Counted from the first letter of the stretch, positions 1 to 7,451 are shown. The stretch is 11,550 nucleotides of DNA from Spirochaetales bacterium (GCA_016930895.1 JAFGFV010000445.1:1-11550), one strand, 5' to 3'. A program made the numbers and translations. Notes: a model not told the origin generated them from the letters alone.

Positions 1-758
1 CGCACGATCCGGCGGTCGACCTTCTCCAAGACCTCCGGGGTGACCACGGGAGCGGGGGCGTACGCCCCCATCCCGCCGGTATTGGGGCCCCTGTCCCCAT
101 CGAGGGCCCGCTTGTGGTCCTGCGAGGAGGGGAAGTACAGGGCCCGCTCGCCGTCGCACAGGGCCAGGATGGAAGCCTCCTCCCCCTGCAGGCACTCCTC
201 GATCAGCACCGTATCCCCCGCCTCTCCGAAGGCATGCTCAGCCATGCACTCCCGCAGGGCCGAGAGGGCCTCCCCTCGATCCTGGCAGACTTGCACCCCT
301 TTGCCCGCCGCCAGCCCCGCGGCCTTGACCACCACCGGACCCTCCGGAAGGCCGGCAAGGTAACGCTCGGCCTGCGCTGCCTCTTGGAAGACGGCAAAGC
401 TCGGATGGGGGATCCCGTGGCGGCGCATGAACTCCCGGGCAAAGGCCTTGTCCCCCTCCAGCCGGGCCGCCGCAGCCACCGGGCCGAACACCGCGAGACC
501 CTCGGCGAGAAACGCGTCGGCCAGGCCGTCGCACAGAGGGCCCTCGGGTCCCACCACGGTCAGGTCGATGCCGCGCTGCCGCGCCAGCTCGACCAGAGGG
601 CGGAAATCCCCCGGGGCGGCCTGGGCGACTGCCAGGTTGCCCGGGGTGCCCGCGTTGCCGGGGACCGTCCATACCGCTTCCACCTCGCGGCTGCGACCCA
701 GGAAATGCGCCAGCGCGTGCTCGCGTCCGCCGCCGCCCACCACCAGTACCCTGGCCAT
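1..758 (-). CDS. purD: Phosphoribosylamine-glycine ligase (GAR synthetase), N-terminal 252 residues
   Basis: PurD joins phosphoribosylamine and glycine, using ATP, to make glycinamide ribonucleotide (step 2 of purine synthesis, cytosol). The visible part begins MARVLVVGGGGREHALA, the standard PurD start with its Gly-rich phosphate loop. It continues with PGNAGTPGN, GPEGPLCDGLADAF, the ATP-grasp segment VVVKAAGLAAGKGV and the signature GPNTGGMGAYAP. The family is usually about 420-430 residues, so about 60% is present; the frame is open at position 1, so this is a window edge and not a truncation. The ATG at 758 overlaps the purN stop by one base (TGATG) and has a GGGGGAGGGAGAG purine tract just upstream, so coupled translation is likely. 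It is the last gene of the cluster visible here. Identity is secure. Confidence 0.96.
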   Translation of the reverse strand, partial: MARVLVVGGGGREHALAHFLGRSREVEAVWTVPGNAGTPGNLAVAQAAPGDFRPLVELARQRGIDLTVVGPEGPLCDGLADAFLAEGLAVFGPVAAAARLEGDKAFAREFMRRHGIPHPSFAVFQEAAQAERYLAGLPEGPVVVKAAGLAAGKGVQVCQDRGEALSALRECMAEHAFGEAGDTVLIEECLQGEEASILALCDGERALYFPSSQDHKRALDGDRGPNTGGMGAYAPAPVVTPEVLEKVDRRIV

Positions 759-1756
759 CACTCTCCCTCCCCCTGCAGGAACAGGTCCCCGACCGCAGCG
801 CCGTCGAGGGTGATCCGCCCGTCCTTCTGGACAACCAACCGCCCTTGGAGGAGCAGCTCCGCGACCCGGTGCAGGGTCAGCGGGAACTCCACCCAGTCCC
901 CGGCCTCCTTGAGCCGCTCCTGGACCGCCTTCGAATGCCTGACGATCAGCGACGCGCCGAAGCGCCTTCCTCCCTCGCGCACGTCCCGGATCACCTCCCC
1001 CAGGGTCGCGCCGGGGGGAAGGATGTTCCCCGCGGTGACCCCCGGAGGCAGGTCTACGGCCACGGGCCGGGACACCCGAGCGATCGGACCCCCGTCCAGC
1101 TCCGCCGTAACCAGGTGGGTCGTGCAGCGCACGGCGCTCTCGCCCTGGAGGATCGCCTTGGCGGTGGGAATCCAGCCCAGCCCCACGTAGCGCCGGCGGC
1201 CCTCCGGGTCCCGGACCCGCAGGTCCCCGGGGTGCACATTCACGATCGGGAGCGCCCCGCACAGCTCCGGGCTGATGACCCAATCGTACCCCGCTGCCGC
1301 CACCAGGCGCACGCCGTACTCCTCGAGGATGCGCAGGGTCTCCAGGTCGTAGGCCCGGCGCAGCCTCGGGTCCCGGAGGCCTCGCCGGAGGTCCCGGGCC
1401 GGCGCGGACGGTGCGTCCGCCGGCGGGATGTCCTCCGCCGGCGCGGCCCCGGGCGGACGATCCTGTTGCGGCGCGGCCCCGGCCGGCGCGCCTGACTCCC
1501 CCGCTGCCTCACCGGCTGAAGGCCGCGGAACGCCGCAGAACTCGTAGATGTCGTGCAGCCGCGCCTCCACCCCAAAGGCCTCGGCGATGCGCCGGAAGTT
1601 CGAAGCGGGGTTGTCCGACAGGATCAGGCGGATCCGGTAGGCGGGCGGTCCCCCGCCCGGGGGGGCGTACTCGAGGAGCTTGCGGGCGTTGCTGCCCGTG
1701 CCGCTCATCAGCACGGCGGCGGGCAGCCTCTCCCGCCCTTCCGCCCGGACGCTCAC
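758..1756 (-). CDS. purN: PurN-type GAR formyltransferase, enlarged (332 aa)
   Basis: PurN transfers a formyl group from 10-formyl-THF to GAR, giving FGAR (step 3). Near the N-terminus is the phosphate-loop motif LMSGTGSNARKLLEY (residues 16-30). The formyltransferase catalytic triad is present as N173 and H175 (IVNVHPGDL) and D221 (AELDGGPI). The C-terminus (GRLVVQKDGRITLDG) resembles classic PurN ends. Length is odd: usual PurN is about 190-220 residues. The excess comes from a Pro/Ala/Gly-rich linker at about 78-120, roughly ten extra residues between H175 and D221, and a longer C-terminal part. HPGDL replaces the usual HPSLLP. Start chosen: GTG at 1756, which overlaps the purQ stop as GTGA and has GGGAGG (1764-1769) seven bases upstream. 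An in-frame ATG at 1930 would place 58 non-homologous residues in front, so I rejected it. It could be a divergent hydroxymethyl/formyltransferase relative, but the operon position favours PurN. Confidence 0.85.
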   Translation of the reverse strand: MSVRAEGRERLPAAVLMSGTGSNARKLLEYAPPGGGPPAYRIRLILSDNPASNFRRIAEAFGVEARLHDIYEFCGVPRPSAGEAAGESGAPAGAAPQQDRPPGAAPAEDIPPADAPSAPARDLRRGLRDPRLRRAYDLETLRILEEYGVRLVAAAGYDWVISPELCGALPIVNVHPGDLRVRDPEGRRRYVGLGWIPTAKAILQGESAVRCTTHLVTAELDGGPIARVSRPVAVDLPPGVTAGNILPPGATLGEVIRDVREGGRRFGASLIVRHSKAVQERLKEAGDWVEFPLTLHRVAELLLQGRLVVQKDGRITLDGAAVGDLFLQGEGE

Positions 1757-2685
1757 CCGCGGGCCTCCCGCACGTGGCGCACGGCGTTGCGAAACAGCGC
1801 CACTCCCTCTCCCTCCTGCGGCAGCTCCCCGCCCACGGCCACGGGCCGGGTCCAGGAGGGATGATTGTACGGCGACAGGTAGGCTTCCGGATGGGGCATC
1901 AGACCCAGAACGGTCCCGCCGGGGTCGCAAATCCCCGCCACGGCCCCCATCGATCCGTTCGGGTTCCAGGGGTAGAGCTGGGTCGGCCCGCCTTCCGGAT
2001 CGACGTAGCGCAGCACCACCTGCCCGGCCCCCTCCAGGTGCTCCAGCAGTCCCGGCTCGCGCGTCAGAAACTTGCCCTCTCCGTGCCGCACGGGGAGGAA
2101 CAGGCGTTCAAGCCCGGACGTCCACACACAGGGGGTGGAGGCCTCGACCCCGAGGTGTACCCAACGGTCCTCGAAGTGCCCGGAATCGTTGGCGGTGATG
2201 GTCACGCTGCGCTCCCACCAGGCCGGCCGAAATCGGGCGCCACCCGCGGCGGCCGCGCCCCCCCGGCCGCCCTCGCTGTCCGCACCGCCCTCCCGGTCCT
2301 CCGCTCCTTCCCGCGCCAGCCCGGGCAGGAGCCCCATCTTGACCAGGGTCTGGAAACCGTTGCAGATGCCGATCACGGGCCGTCCCGACCGGACGAACTC
2401 CTCCAGGTCATCGCGCAGCCGGTGACGGAAACGGCTGGCCTGCACCGTGCCCGCCCCGAGGTGGTCTCCGTTCGAGAAGCCCCCAATGAGCGCCAGGATC
2501 TCGAACTCCCCCAGCCGCCGCTCCCGCCGGAGCATGTCCGAGATGTGCACCAGCTCCGGATCCCCGCCGCCAAGCTCGAAGGCCAGAGCGGTCTCCCGCT
2601 CGCAGTTGAGGCCGTCCCCGGTGACCACCAGCACCCGCGGCCTCAGGCCGGTCCGGTTCTGCCCGCGCCGTTGCTCAGAGATCAC
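1753..2685 (-). CDS. purQ: FGAM synthase glutaminase subunit PurQ (310 aa)
   Basis: PurQ is the class I glutamine amidotransferase subunit that supplies ammonia to PurL for FGAR to FGAM conversion. It has the nucleophile elbow GICNGFQTL with C108, and the His-Glu pair of the triad in MPHPEAYLSP (H265, E267). Other family segments are IGGFSNGDHLGAG (68-80) and WNPNGSMGAVAGICDPGG near the C-terminus. At 310 residues it is longer than the small PurQ (about 225-270). Part of the excess is a Gly/Ala/Glu-rich insert at about 126-152 with no structural look to it, and about 15 leading residues precede the first strand (RVLVVTGDG). Start: GTG at 2685, lying 11 bases inside the end of purL and preceded by a perfect AAGGAGGT five bases upstream. 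Its stop overlaps the purN GTG. Coupled expression with purL fits the obligate complex. Confidence 0.95.
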   Translation of the reverse strand: MISEQRRGQNRTGLRPRVLVVTGDGLNCERETALAFELGGGDPELVHISDMLRRERRLGEFEILALIGGFSNGDHLGAGTVQASRFRHRLRDDLEEFVRSGRPVIGICNGFQTLVKMGLLPGLAREGAEDREGGADSEGGRGGAAAAGGARFRPAWWERSVTITANDSGHFEDRWVHLGVEASTPCVWTSGLERLFLPVRHGEGKFLTREPGLLEHLEGAGQVVLRYVDPEGGPTQLYPWNPNGSMGAVAGICDPGGTVLGLMPHPEAYLSPYNHPSWTRPVAVGGELPQEGEGVALFRNAVRHVREARG

Positions 2686-5600
2686 TCAGGACCTCCTTCC
2701 AGGCCGCTTTGAGGGCAGACAGAGGCTGCTCGATCAGGAGCTCGCCGCCCTGTCCGCGAATGCGCAGGACCGGGTCGTCCCGCACCTCCCCGATGCAGGC
2801 CAGAGGCTGTCCCTCGAGACGAGCCTCGAACTCCCGGGCGAGCCCGGCGGCCACACTGACCAGGAAGCGGCTGTTGCTTTCGGAGTACAGCAGCGAGAGA
2901 TCGCTCGCGGCACTGCCCGGCACGCGAACGAGATCCACCTCGGCCCCCAGTTCCCCGGCAAAGCACGCGCGGACCAGGGCGAGGGCCAGGCCCCCGAGCG
3001 CCGGGGTGTGGCAGGAGCGCACCAGGCCCTCGCCGATTGCCTGGTGCAGCTTCCGGTACAGGTCCATGGCCCGGGGAGCATCGACCCGCGGGACCTGCCC
3101 GCCCACGTAAGCCCTGCCCCGGGTGAGCTCACCGTAGCAGCGATACAGCTCCGAGGCCCCCAGCTCCTCCCGGGTCTCCCCGAGGATGTACAGCAGGTCC
3201 CCCGGAGCCTTCACGTCCAGGGTCACCGCGCGCCGCAGGTCCTCGATCCGACCGATCACCGAGACGAGCAGGGTCGGCGGCACCGAGATCGGGGGATCGG
3301 TCAGCGTGCTGTCGTTGGACATGCTGTCCTTGCCGGAGATCAAGGGGACCCGGTACGCGAGACAGTGGTCGTACAGCCCCTCGCAGGCCCGAACCAGCTG
3401 GGCGAGCTTGTGGCTGCGCTCGGGCATGCCCTCCTTGACCACGTTGGGCCAGCAGAAGTTGTCCAGGGCCGCGATGAACCCCGGGTCTCCGCCCGCACTG
3501 ACCACCCGACGGACCGCCAGGTCCACCACCGAGGCGGCCATCCAGTAGGTATCCAGGTCGGAATAGTAAGGGTTGACACCCTCGGTCAAGACGATCCCCT
3601 CGAATCCCTCGTACTCGGCCCGCAGCACGGTGGCGTCCGTGGGCACGTCGAAGCAACGACCTCCGAAGGGCTTGACGATGCTGCGTCCCTGGACCTCGTG
3701 ATCGTACTGCCGGGCCTTGGTCTCGCAGGAGGCGAGGTTCAGGCGCCGGACCATCGCCTGCAGCAGCTCGTCGTGGCTGCCCAGCCCGCCCCCGGGGCTG
3801 CCTGGCCCGCCGCCGGGCCGAGCGCCGCCGCCCGGACTGCCCAGCCGGACCTCGGGCTCCTCGAAAGTCCGAGGGCTGAAAGTGGCTTCGAGGTGGTAGG
3901 AGGGGTCGCCGTGGTGCAGGAACTCCAGCTCCAGGTAGGCTACGCTCCGGGCCCCGTAGCGGGCGTGGAAATACCCGCTCGCCGTGAACCGGCCCAGCTC
4001 GGTGGACTCCACCCCGCGGCGGGCCGACAGCTCCAGATACGCCGGAAGGGATTCCGGCGGGACCGCCAGGCTCATCCGTTCCTGGGCCTCCGACACCAGG
4101 ATCTCCCACGGCAGAAGCCCTGGGTACTTGAGCGGGACCCTGGCCAGATCGATCTCGCAGCCTCCGGACAGCAGGGCCATCTCCCCCACCGAGGAGCTAA
4201 GGCCGCCGGCGCCGTTGTCCGTGAGCGTTCGGTACAACAGGCGGTCCCTGGCCTCCAGGAGCATGTCCGTCATGCGTTTCTGGGTGATAGGGTCGCCGAT
4301 CTGTACCGCCTGCACGGGAGAGCCGGAATGCAGCTCCTCGGAGGAGAAGGTGGCGCCGTGGATCCCGTCCTTGCCCACGCGGCCGCCGACCATGACCACC
4401 GCGTCTCCGCTCTCGATTCTCTTTTCCGTGGACGGGCGGCCCCCGATCTCCAGCGGCATCTCTCCCAGGGTCCCGCAGAACACCAGAGGCTTACCCATGA
4501 AGCGGTCGTCGAACAGCTCCCAGCCGCGGGCGTAGGGGATCCCGCTCTGGTTGCCCCCTTCGATCACGCCCCGATGCACGCCGTCGCGGATGCGACGAGG
4601 GTGCAGAAGCCCCTGGGGCAGCTCGGCCTCCGTGAAGGGATCGCCGAGGCAGTAACCCCAGACGTTGGCCACCAGGCGGGCGCCCCTGCCGGTGCCGAAG
4701 GGGTCACGGTTTACCCCCACGATCCCGGTCATCGCCCCGCCGTAGGGGTCCAGGGCGCTGGGACTGTTGTGAGTCTCGACCTTGTAGACCAGGGCCAAGC
4801 GGTCGTTGAAGCGGATCACCCCTGCATTGTCACGAAACACGGACATGAGCCAGGGGGAATCGATCTCCTCGGTGACCCGGCGGATGTAGCTTGCGAACAG
4901 GGAGCGGATCCTCCGAGGGGGTCCGTCGGGACCCCTGTACTCGATCGACCCGTTGAACACCTTGTGATGGCAGTGCTCGGACCAGGTCTGCGCCAACGCT
5001 TCCAGCTCCACGTCGGTCGGCTGGGGTCCGAGGCCCACCCTGGCCCTGGCCTCCCGCACCTCCTCCCGGCGAAAGTAGTCCCGAATCGCCTTCATCTCCT
5101 CGAGGTTGAGGGCCAGCACCCGTTCCCGGCTGATCTCGAGGAGCCTGCTTTCCTCGACCTCCAGGTCTATTTCCTCGATTGAGGCTGCCGCAGGGGGCGC
5201 AGGCAGGGACGCGGGGACGGAGGCCTGTGCCGCCCCTTCCCCGGGGAGACGCGTTCCGGACTTCCGCCACTGCTCGTAGCTCTGGATCTCCACGTTCTCG
5301 ATCAGGTCGTTGGCGAGCAGCTCCCGTCCGACCCGATGGGCCTGGGAGGCGCTCACGCCGTGGAGCAGGTACTGGGTGGCGGTGGACACCGGCAGGGCCG
5401 ACCCGGGCGCCCGCTCCAACAGATCCGCCAGGGCGGAGGCTGCGGTCCGCCCCTCGTTGTCCGTCACCCCGGGGCGGTAGCACACCACCAGGGAGTAGGC
5501 AAAGGGTTCCGCCTCGAGGCTCTCGTTCAGGGAGTAGCGTTGAATGACCGGATCGTGGAAGAGCTCCTCGGCGGCGAACCGGGCCTCGGCCTCCCCGATC

Positions 5601-5764
5601 CCGGCGTCGTGCCTGCCGGCATCCCCGCCGCCGATGCGGTACAGCCGGCGCACCTCCACGCGCTCCACGGGGATGCCCAGGTGAGTCTGGATCTTGCGCT
5701 CGACGCTCCGCCCGGCCGCGTCCGGCACGCCGGGCTGAAGCCCCACTTCGATGAGCCAGCTCAT
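2675..5764 (-). CDS. purL: FGAM synthase, PurS-PurS-PurL fusion (1029 aa), no glutaminase domain
   Basis: PurL converts FGAR, ATP and ammonia (from PurQ) to FGAM. Residues 4-46 (IEVGLQPGVPDAAGRSVE...) and about 89-162 (VCYRPGVTDNEGRTA ... RELLANDLIENVEI) are PurS-like, so two PurS-type units are fused in front of the synthetase. An Ala/Pro-rich linker (about 172-196) follows. Next come the helical linker region, TWSEHCHHK (260-268, with the conserved EHC), KVETHNSPSALDPYGGAMTG (328-347), GKDGIHGATFSS (464-475), TDNGAGGLSSSVGEMA (515-530) and SEAQERM (558-564). A Gly/Pro-rich linker at 642-663 separates the second half, which has SGKDSMSND (810-818). There is no C-terminal glutaminase, matching the separate purQ. 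Length fits the roughly 1000-residue fused form known, as I recall, from Geobacter-like bacteria, between small PurL (about 740) and large PurL (about 1300). The ATG overlaps the purM stop (ATGA). No clear ribosome site is visible, so coupling to purM is likely. Confidence 0.95.
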   Translation of the reverse strand: MSWLIEVGLQPGVPDAAGRSVERKIQTHLGIPVERVEVRRLYRIGGGDAGRHDAGIGEAEARFAAEELFHDPVIQRYSLNESLEAEPFAYSLVVCYRPGVTDNEGRTAASALADLLERAPGSALPVSTATQYLLHGVSASQAHRVGRELLANDLIENVEIQSYEQWRKSGTRLPGEGAAQASVPASLPAPPAAASIEEIDLEVEESRLLEISRERVLALNLEEMKAIRDYFRREEVREARARVGLGPQPTDVELEALAQTWSEHCHHKVFNGSIEYRGPDGPPRRIRSLFASYIRRVTEEIDSPWLMSVFRDNAGVIRFNDRLALVYKVETHNSPSALDPYGGAMTGIVGVNRDPFGTGRGARLVANVWGYCLGDPFTEAELPQGLLHPRRIRDGVHRGVIEGGNQSGIPYARGWELFDDRFMGKPLVFCGTLGEMPLEIGGRPSTEKRIESGDAVVMVGGRVGKDGIHGATFSSEELHSGSPVQAVQIGDPITQKRMTDMLLEARDRLLYRTLTDNGAGGLSSSVGEMALLSGGCEIDLARVPLKYPGLLPWEILVSEAQERMSLAVPPESLPAYLELSARRGVESTELGRFTASGYFHARYGARSVAYLELEFLHHGDPSYHLEATFSPRTFEEPEVRLGSPGGGARPGGGPGSPGGGLGSHDELLQAMVRRLNLASCETKARQYDHEVQGRSIVKPFGGRCFDVPTDATVLRAEYEGFEGIVLTEGVNPYYSDLDTYWMAASVVDLAVRRVVSAGGDPGFIAALDNFCWPNVVKEGMPERSHKLAQLVRACEGLYDHCLAYRVPLISGKDSMSNDSTLTDPPISVPPTLLVSVIGRIEDLRRAVTLDVKAPGDLLYILGETREELGASELYRCYGELTRGRAYVGGQVPRVDAPRAMDLYRKLHQAIGEGLVRSCHTPALGGLALALVRACFAGELGAEVDLVRVPGSAASDLSLLYSESNSRFLVSVAAGLAREFEARLEGQPLACIGEVRDDPVLRIRGQGGELLIEQPLSALKAAWKEVLSDL
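2691..2698 (-). promoter_or_regulatory. Ribosome-binding site of purQ
   Basis: AAGGAGGT on the minus strand, a full match to the anti-Shine-Dalgarno consensus, lies five bases before the GTG at 2685. It sits inside the last codons of purL and decides the purQ start. It is the strongest ribosome site in the purine cluster, which suggests PurQ does not depend only on ribosomes coming through from purL. Confidence 0.85.
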
Positions 5765-7275
5765 GGCACCAGACGCACGCGCGGCGCGGCGGAACCGGCG
5801 GCGGCCACGGGGAGCGCCTCGACCCGTCCGATCACCACGGGGGTTTCGCCAGCCGCCTGGAGCGCGCTGCGGATCGCATCACAGCGCGCCCCCTCGACCA
5901 CGAGCACGAGGCCGATCCCCATGTTAAAGGACTCGTACATCCCCTTGGCCTCCGGGTCCGTGTCGGGGATATTGCCGCAGCGCTGGATCAGCCGAAACAG
6001 GGGCGGGGCTGTCCAGCTGGACAGGTGCACCTCGGCCGCCAGCCCGGGAGGCAGTATCCGCACGAGGTTGTCCGGAAGCCCGCCCCCGGTGATGTGCGCC
6101 ACTCCGCGGATCGCCGTTCCCAGCTCGGGGTCCCCCAGCAGCGGCAGCACGGCCGGCGCGTAGTTGCGGTGGGGCTCCAGCAGCGCCTCCCCCAGGGTGG
6201 TGCTGAGCTCCCTGATGTGCTCCCCCAGCCGAAGACCTCCGCGCTCGAGCAGGGCCCGCCGGGCCAGGGAGTAGCCGTTGGTGTGGAGCCCGGAAGATGC
6301 CAGCCCCACGAGGAGGTCTCCGGCGCGGATCGTCGCTCCCTGGAGGAGGCCTCCGGCATCGACGAACCCCGCCAGGGAGGCGCACACGTCATACTCCCCG
6401 GGCAGGTACAGATCCGGCTTCTCGGCGACCGCAGCCTCCAGAAGCACAAGTCCCAGGTCCCGGCAGGCCCGCCGTGCGGACTCGAGCAGCGGACCGACCA
6501 GGGAGGCGTCCACCCGGTGGCAACCTACGTAGAACAGCACCCCCAGTCCCTGGGCGCCCTGGCACAGAATGTCGTCGAGGCTGTGATGGAGGATGTCGAG
6601 GGCGAGGGATTCCGTCCTGCCGACCTGGATCCCCAGCCGGGTCTTGGTGCCCACCCCGTCCATGGTGAATACCAGGGCCGGGTGCTCCAGCCCGGCCAGC
6701 GGGGCGAGCCTTGCGCCGCAGGCGGCCGACCCGCCGGGGTCCAGGGCGAACAGCGCCCCGACCACCTCCCAGGCTCCCCGCTGGAAGGTGGAAGGCATCT
6801 CCGCCGTTTCCCCTCCGATCAGGGGGACGAGCCCTCCCGGAACCGGCGAAGCGACGAGCGCATCGGCGAAACCGCCCACCAGCACCTCGGCCTGCAGCGG
6901 GTGCAGATGCTCGGCCGCCAGGTAGTCCAGGAAGGCCAGGGGCCGCGCCGAGGGCGGGAGCTTGCGCCGGCACTCCCGCAGCAGGGCCCCTGCCCGCGCC
7001 GCGCTCGCGGCGCCCGCCGCGCCCGCCGCATCGGAGCTTGACAGACTGGCGCCCGCCTTCTGGAGCGGCTGGTAGCCCAGGGACCCGACCAGCCGCGCGC
7101 CCGCCAGCTCGCCCTCCAGTCCTCGCAGGCTCAGGGCCCCGCCGAACAGCCCGGCCCGGGTCAGGACCCGTTCGGTGTGGGTGCGCCGTACGTGGCTCTT
7201 GATGCGCTCGTTGGCCTCGTTGTTGGCTTCTACGTCGACCCCGGCGGCCCGGTAGGTTAGACGCTCGTCGGCCAT
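5761..7275 (-). CDS. purM: AIR synthetase PurM with partly duplicated N-terminal domain (504 aa)
   Basis: PurM closes the imidazole ring of FGAM with ATP to give AIR (step 5). The N-terminus (LTYRAAGVDVEANNEANERIK) and C-terminus are classic: LASSGLHTNGYSLARR (325-340), LLEPHRNY, AHITGGGLPDNL (393-404) and FNMGIGLVLVV (450-460). The family is usually about 340-350 residues; this has 504. Residues about 113-180 hold an FLDYLA ... LIGGETAEMPS segment. After it, residues 200-306 hold the part that normally precedes it, with TMDGVGTK (204-211) and DDILCQGAQ (234-242), followed by a second, degenerate copy (LFYVG ... LPGEYDVCASLAGF) in which GGETAEMP is replaced by LEAAVAEKP. The frame is open throughout, so this is not a simple frameshift. 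The ATG has AGGGGAG (7282-7288) six bases upstream. It is the first gene of the cluster. Confidence 0.93.
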   Translation of the reverse strand: MADERLTYRAAGVDVEANNEANERIKSHVRRTHTERVLTRAGLFGGALSLRGLEGELAGARLVGSLGYQPLQKAGASLSSSDAAGAAGAASAARAGALLRECRRKLPPSARPLAFLDYLAAEHLHPLQAEVLVGGFADALVASPVPGGLVPLIGGETAEMPSTFQRGAWEVVGALFALDPGGSAACGARLAPLAGLEHPALVFTMDGVGTKTRLGIQVGRTESLALDILHHSLDDILCQGAQGLGVLFYVGCHRVDASLVGPLLESARRACRDLGLVLLEAAVAEKPDLYLPGEYDVCASLAGFVDAGGLLQGATIRAGDLLVGLASSGLHTNGYSLARRALLERGGLRLGEHIRELSTTLGEALLEPHRNYAPAVLPLLGDPELGTAIRGVAHITGGGLPDNLVRILPPGLAAEVHLSSWTAPPLFRLIQRCGNIPDTDPEAKGMYESFNMGIGLVLVVEGARCDAIRSALQAAGETPVVIGRVEALPVAAAGSAAPRVRLVP

Positions 7276-7334
7276 GGGTGACTCCCCTGCTGCAGCGCCA
7301 CCACTCCTGCGTGGAGACGGGATGGGATGGGCAT
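7257..7334 (-). CDS. Possible 25-codon leader ORF before and overlapping purM
   Basis: An ATG at 7334 is preceded by AAGGAG with a four-base spacer, and opens a 25-codon frame (MPIPSRLHAGVVALQQ...) that ends in TAA 19 bases inside purM, in another frame. The good ribosome site and the overlap with the purM start would allow translational coupling of purM to a leader. The peptide has no recognisable motif and no run of a regulatory codon. The candidate promoter at 7342-7369 would start transcription close to this ATG and would remove the ribosome site, so the two calls compete. Chance is a real possibility in such GC-rich DNA. Confidence 0.22.
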   Translation of the reverse strand: MPIPSRLHAGVVALQQGSHPWPTSV

Positions 7335-7341
7335 ATCACTC

Positions 7342-7369
7342 CTTACCATGTTCGCCTTGCCTGCGTCAA
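7342..7369 (-). promoter_or_regulatory. Candidate promoter of the purine operon
   Basis: On the minus strand, TTGACG (7369-7364, 5 of 6 to the -35 consensus) is followed after 16 bases by GGTAAG (7347-7342, only 3 of 6 to the -10 consensus). It is the best -35 box in the 176-base gap before purM and would give a leader of about 60 bases. The weak -10 makes it tentative. I could not recognise a PurR-type operator or a purine or PRPP riboswitch. Confidence 0.3.
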
Positions 7370-7375
7370 GAAATG

Positions 7376-7443
7376 CGCCGGTTCGGCAGCAGTCGCCGGT
7401 TCGGAGAACCCCCGGCTCTCCGAGCCGCCGGCTCCCCGAGCCG
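7376..7443. repeat. Cluster of short GC hairpins with three-base loops
   Basis: Four short perfect stems lie in 68 bases. They are GCCG-GTT-CGGC (7377-7387), GGTTC-GGA-GAACC (7398-7410), CGGCTC-TCC-GAGCCG (7413-7427) and CGGCTC-CCC-GAGCCG (7429-7443). The last two are near-identical 15-mers at a 16-base period, and CGCCGGTTCGG is repeated directly at 7376-7386 and 7394-7404. The cluster begins 9 bases beyond the nitroreductase stop and ends upstream of the pur promoter candidate. In nitroreductase transcripts it could act as a terminator or 3'-end protector, though no good U tract follows. It could instead be a REP-like or protein-binding array. Confidence 0.6.
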
Positions 7444-7451
7444 CGGCCGTT

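Noticed and set aside
114..1190. A 358-codon plus-strand frame across purD and purN
   Set aside because: It is antisense to two clearly recognised purine genes and shows no domain signature.
758..1930. purN starting at the ATG at 1930 (390 residues)
   Set aside because: The added residues are out-of-frame purQ sequence; the GTG at 1756 with GGGAGG seven bases upstream fits the operon's overlapping junctions.
2447..5182. A 911-codon open frame on the plus strand, antisense to purL
   Set aside because: Its product has no family motifs and is only the complement of a highly GC-biased gene, where stop codons are rare on the opposite strand. purL on the minus strand explains the region.
7276..7451. 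Purine, PRPP/ppGpp or ZTP riboswitch before purM
   Set aside because: I looked for the conserved cores of these classes and saw none; the structured part is a set of simple short hairpins. A covariance-model search would settle this.
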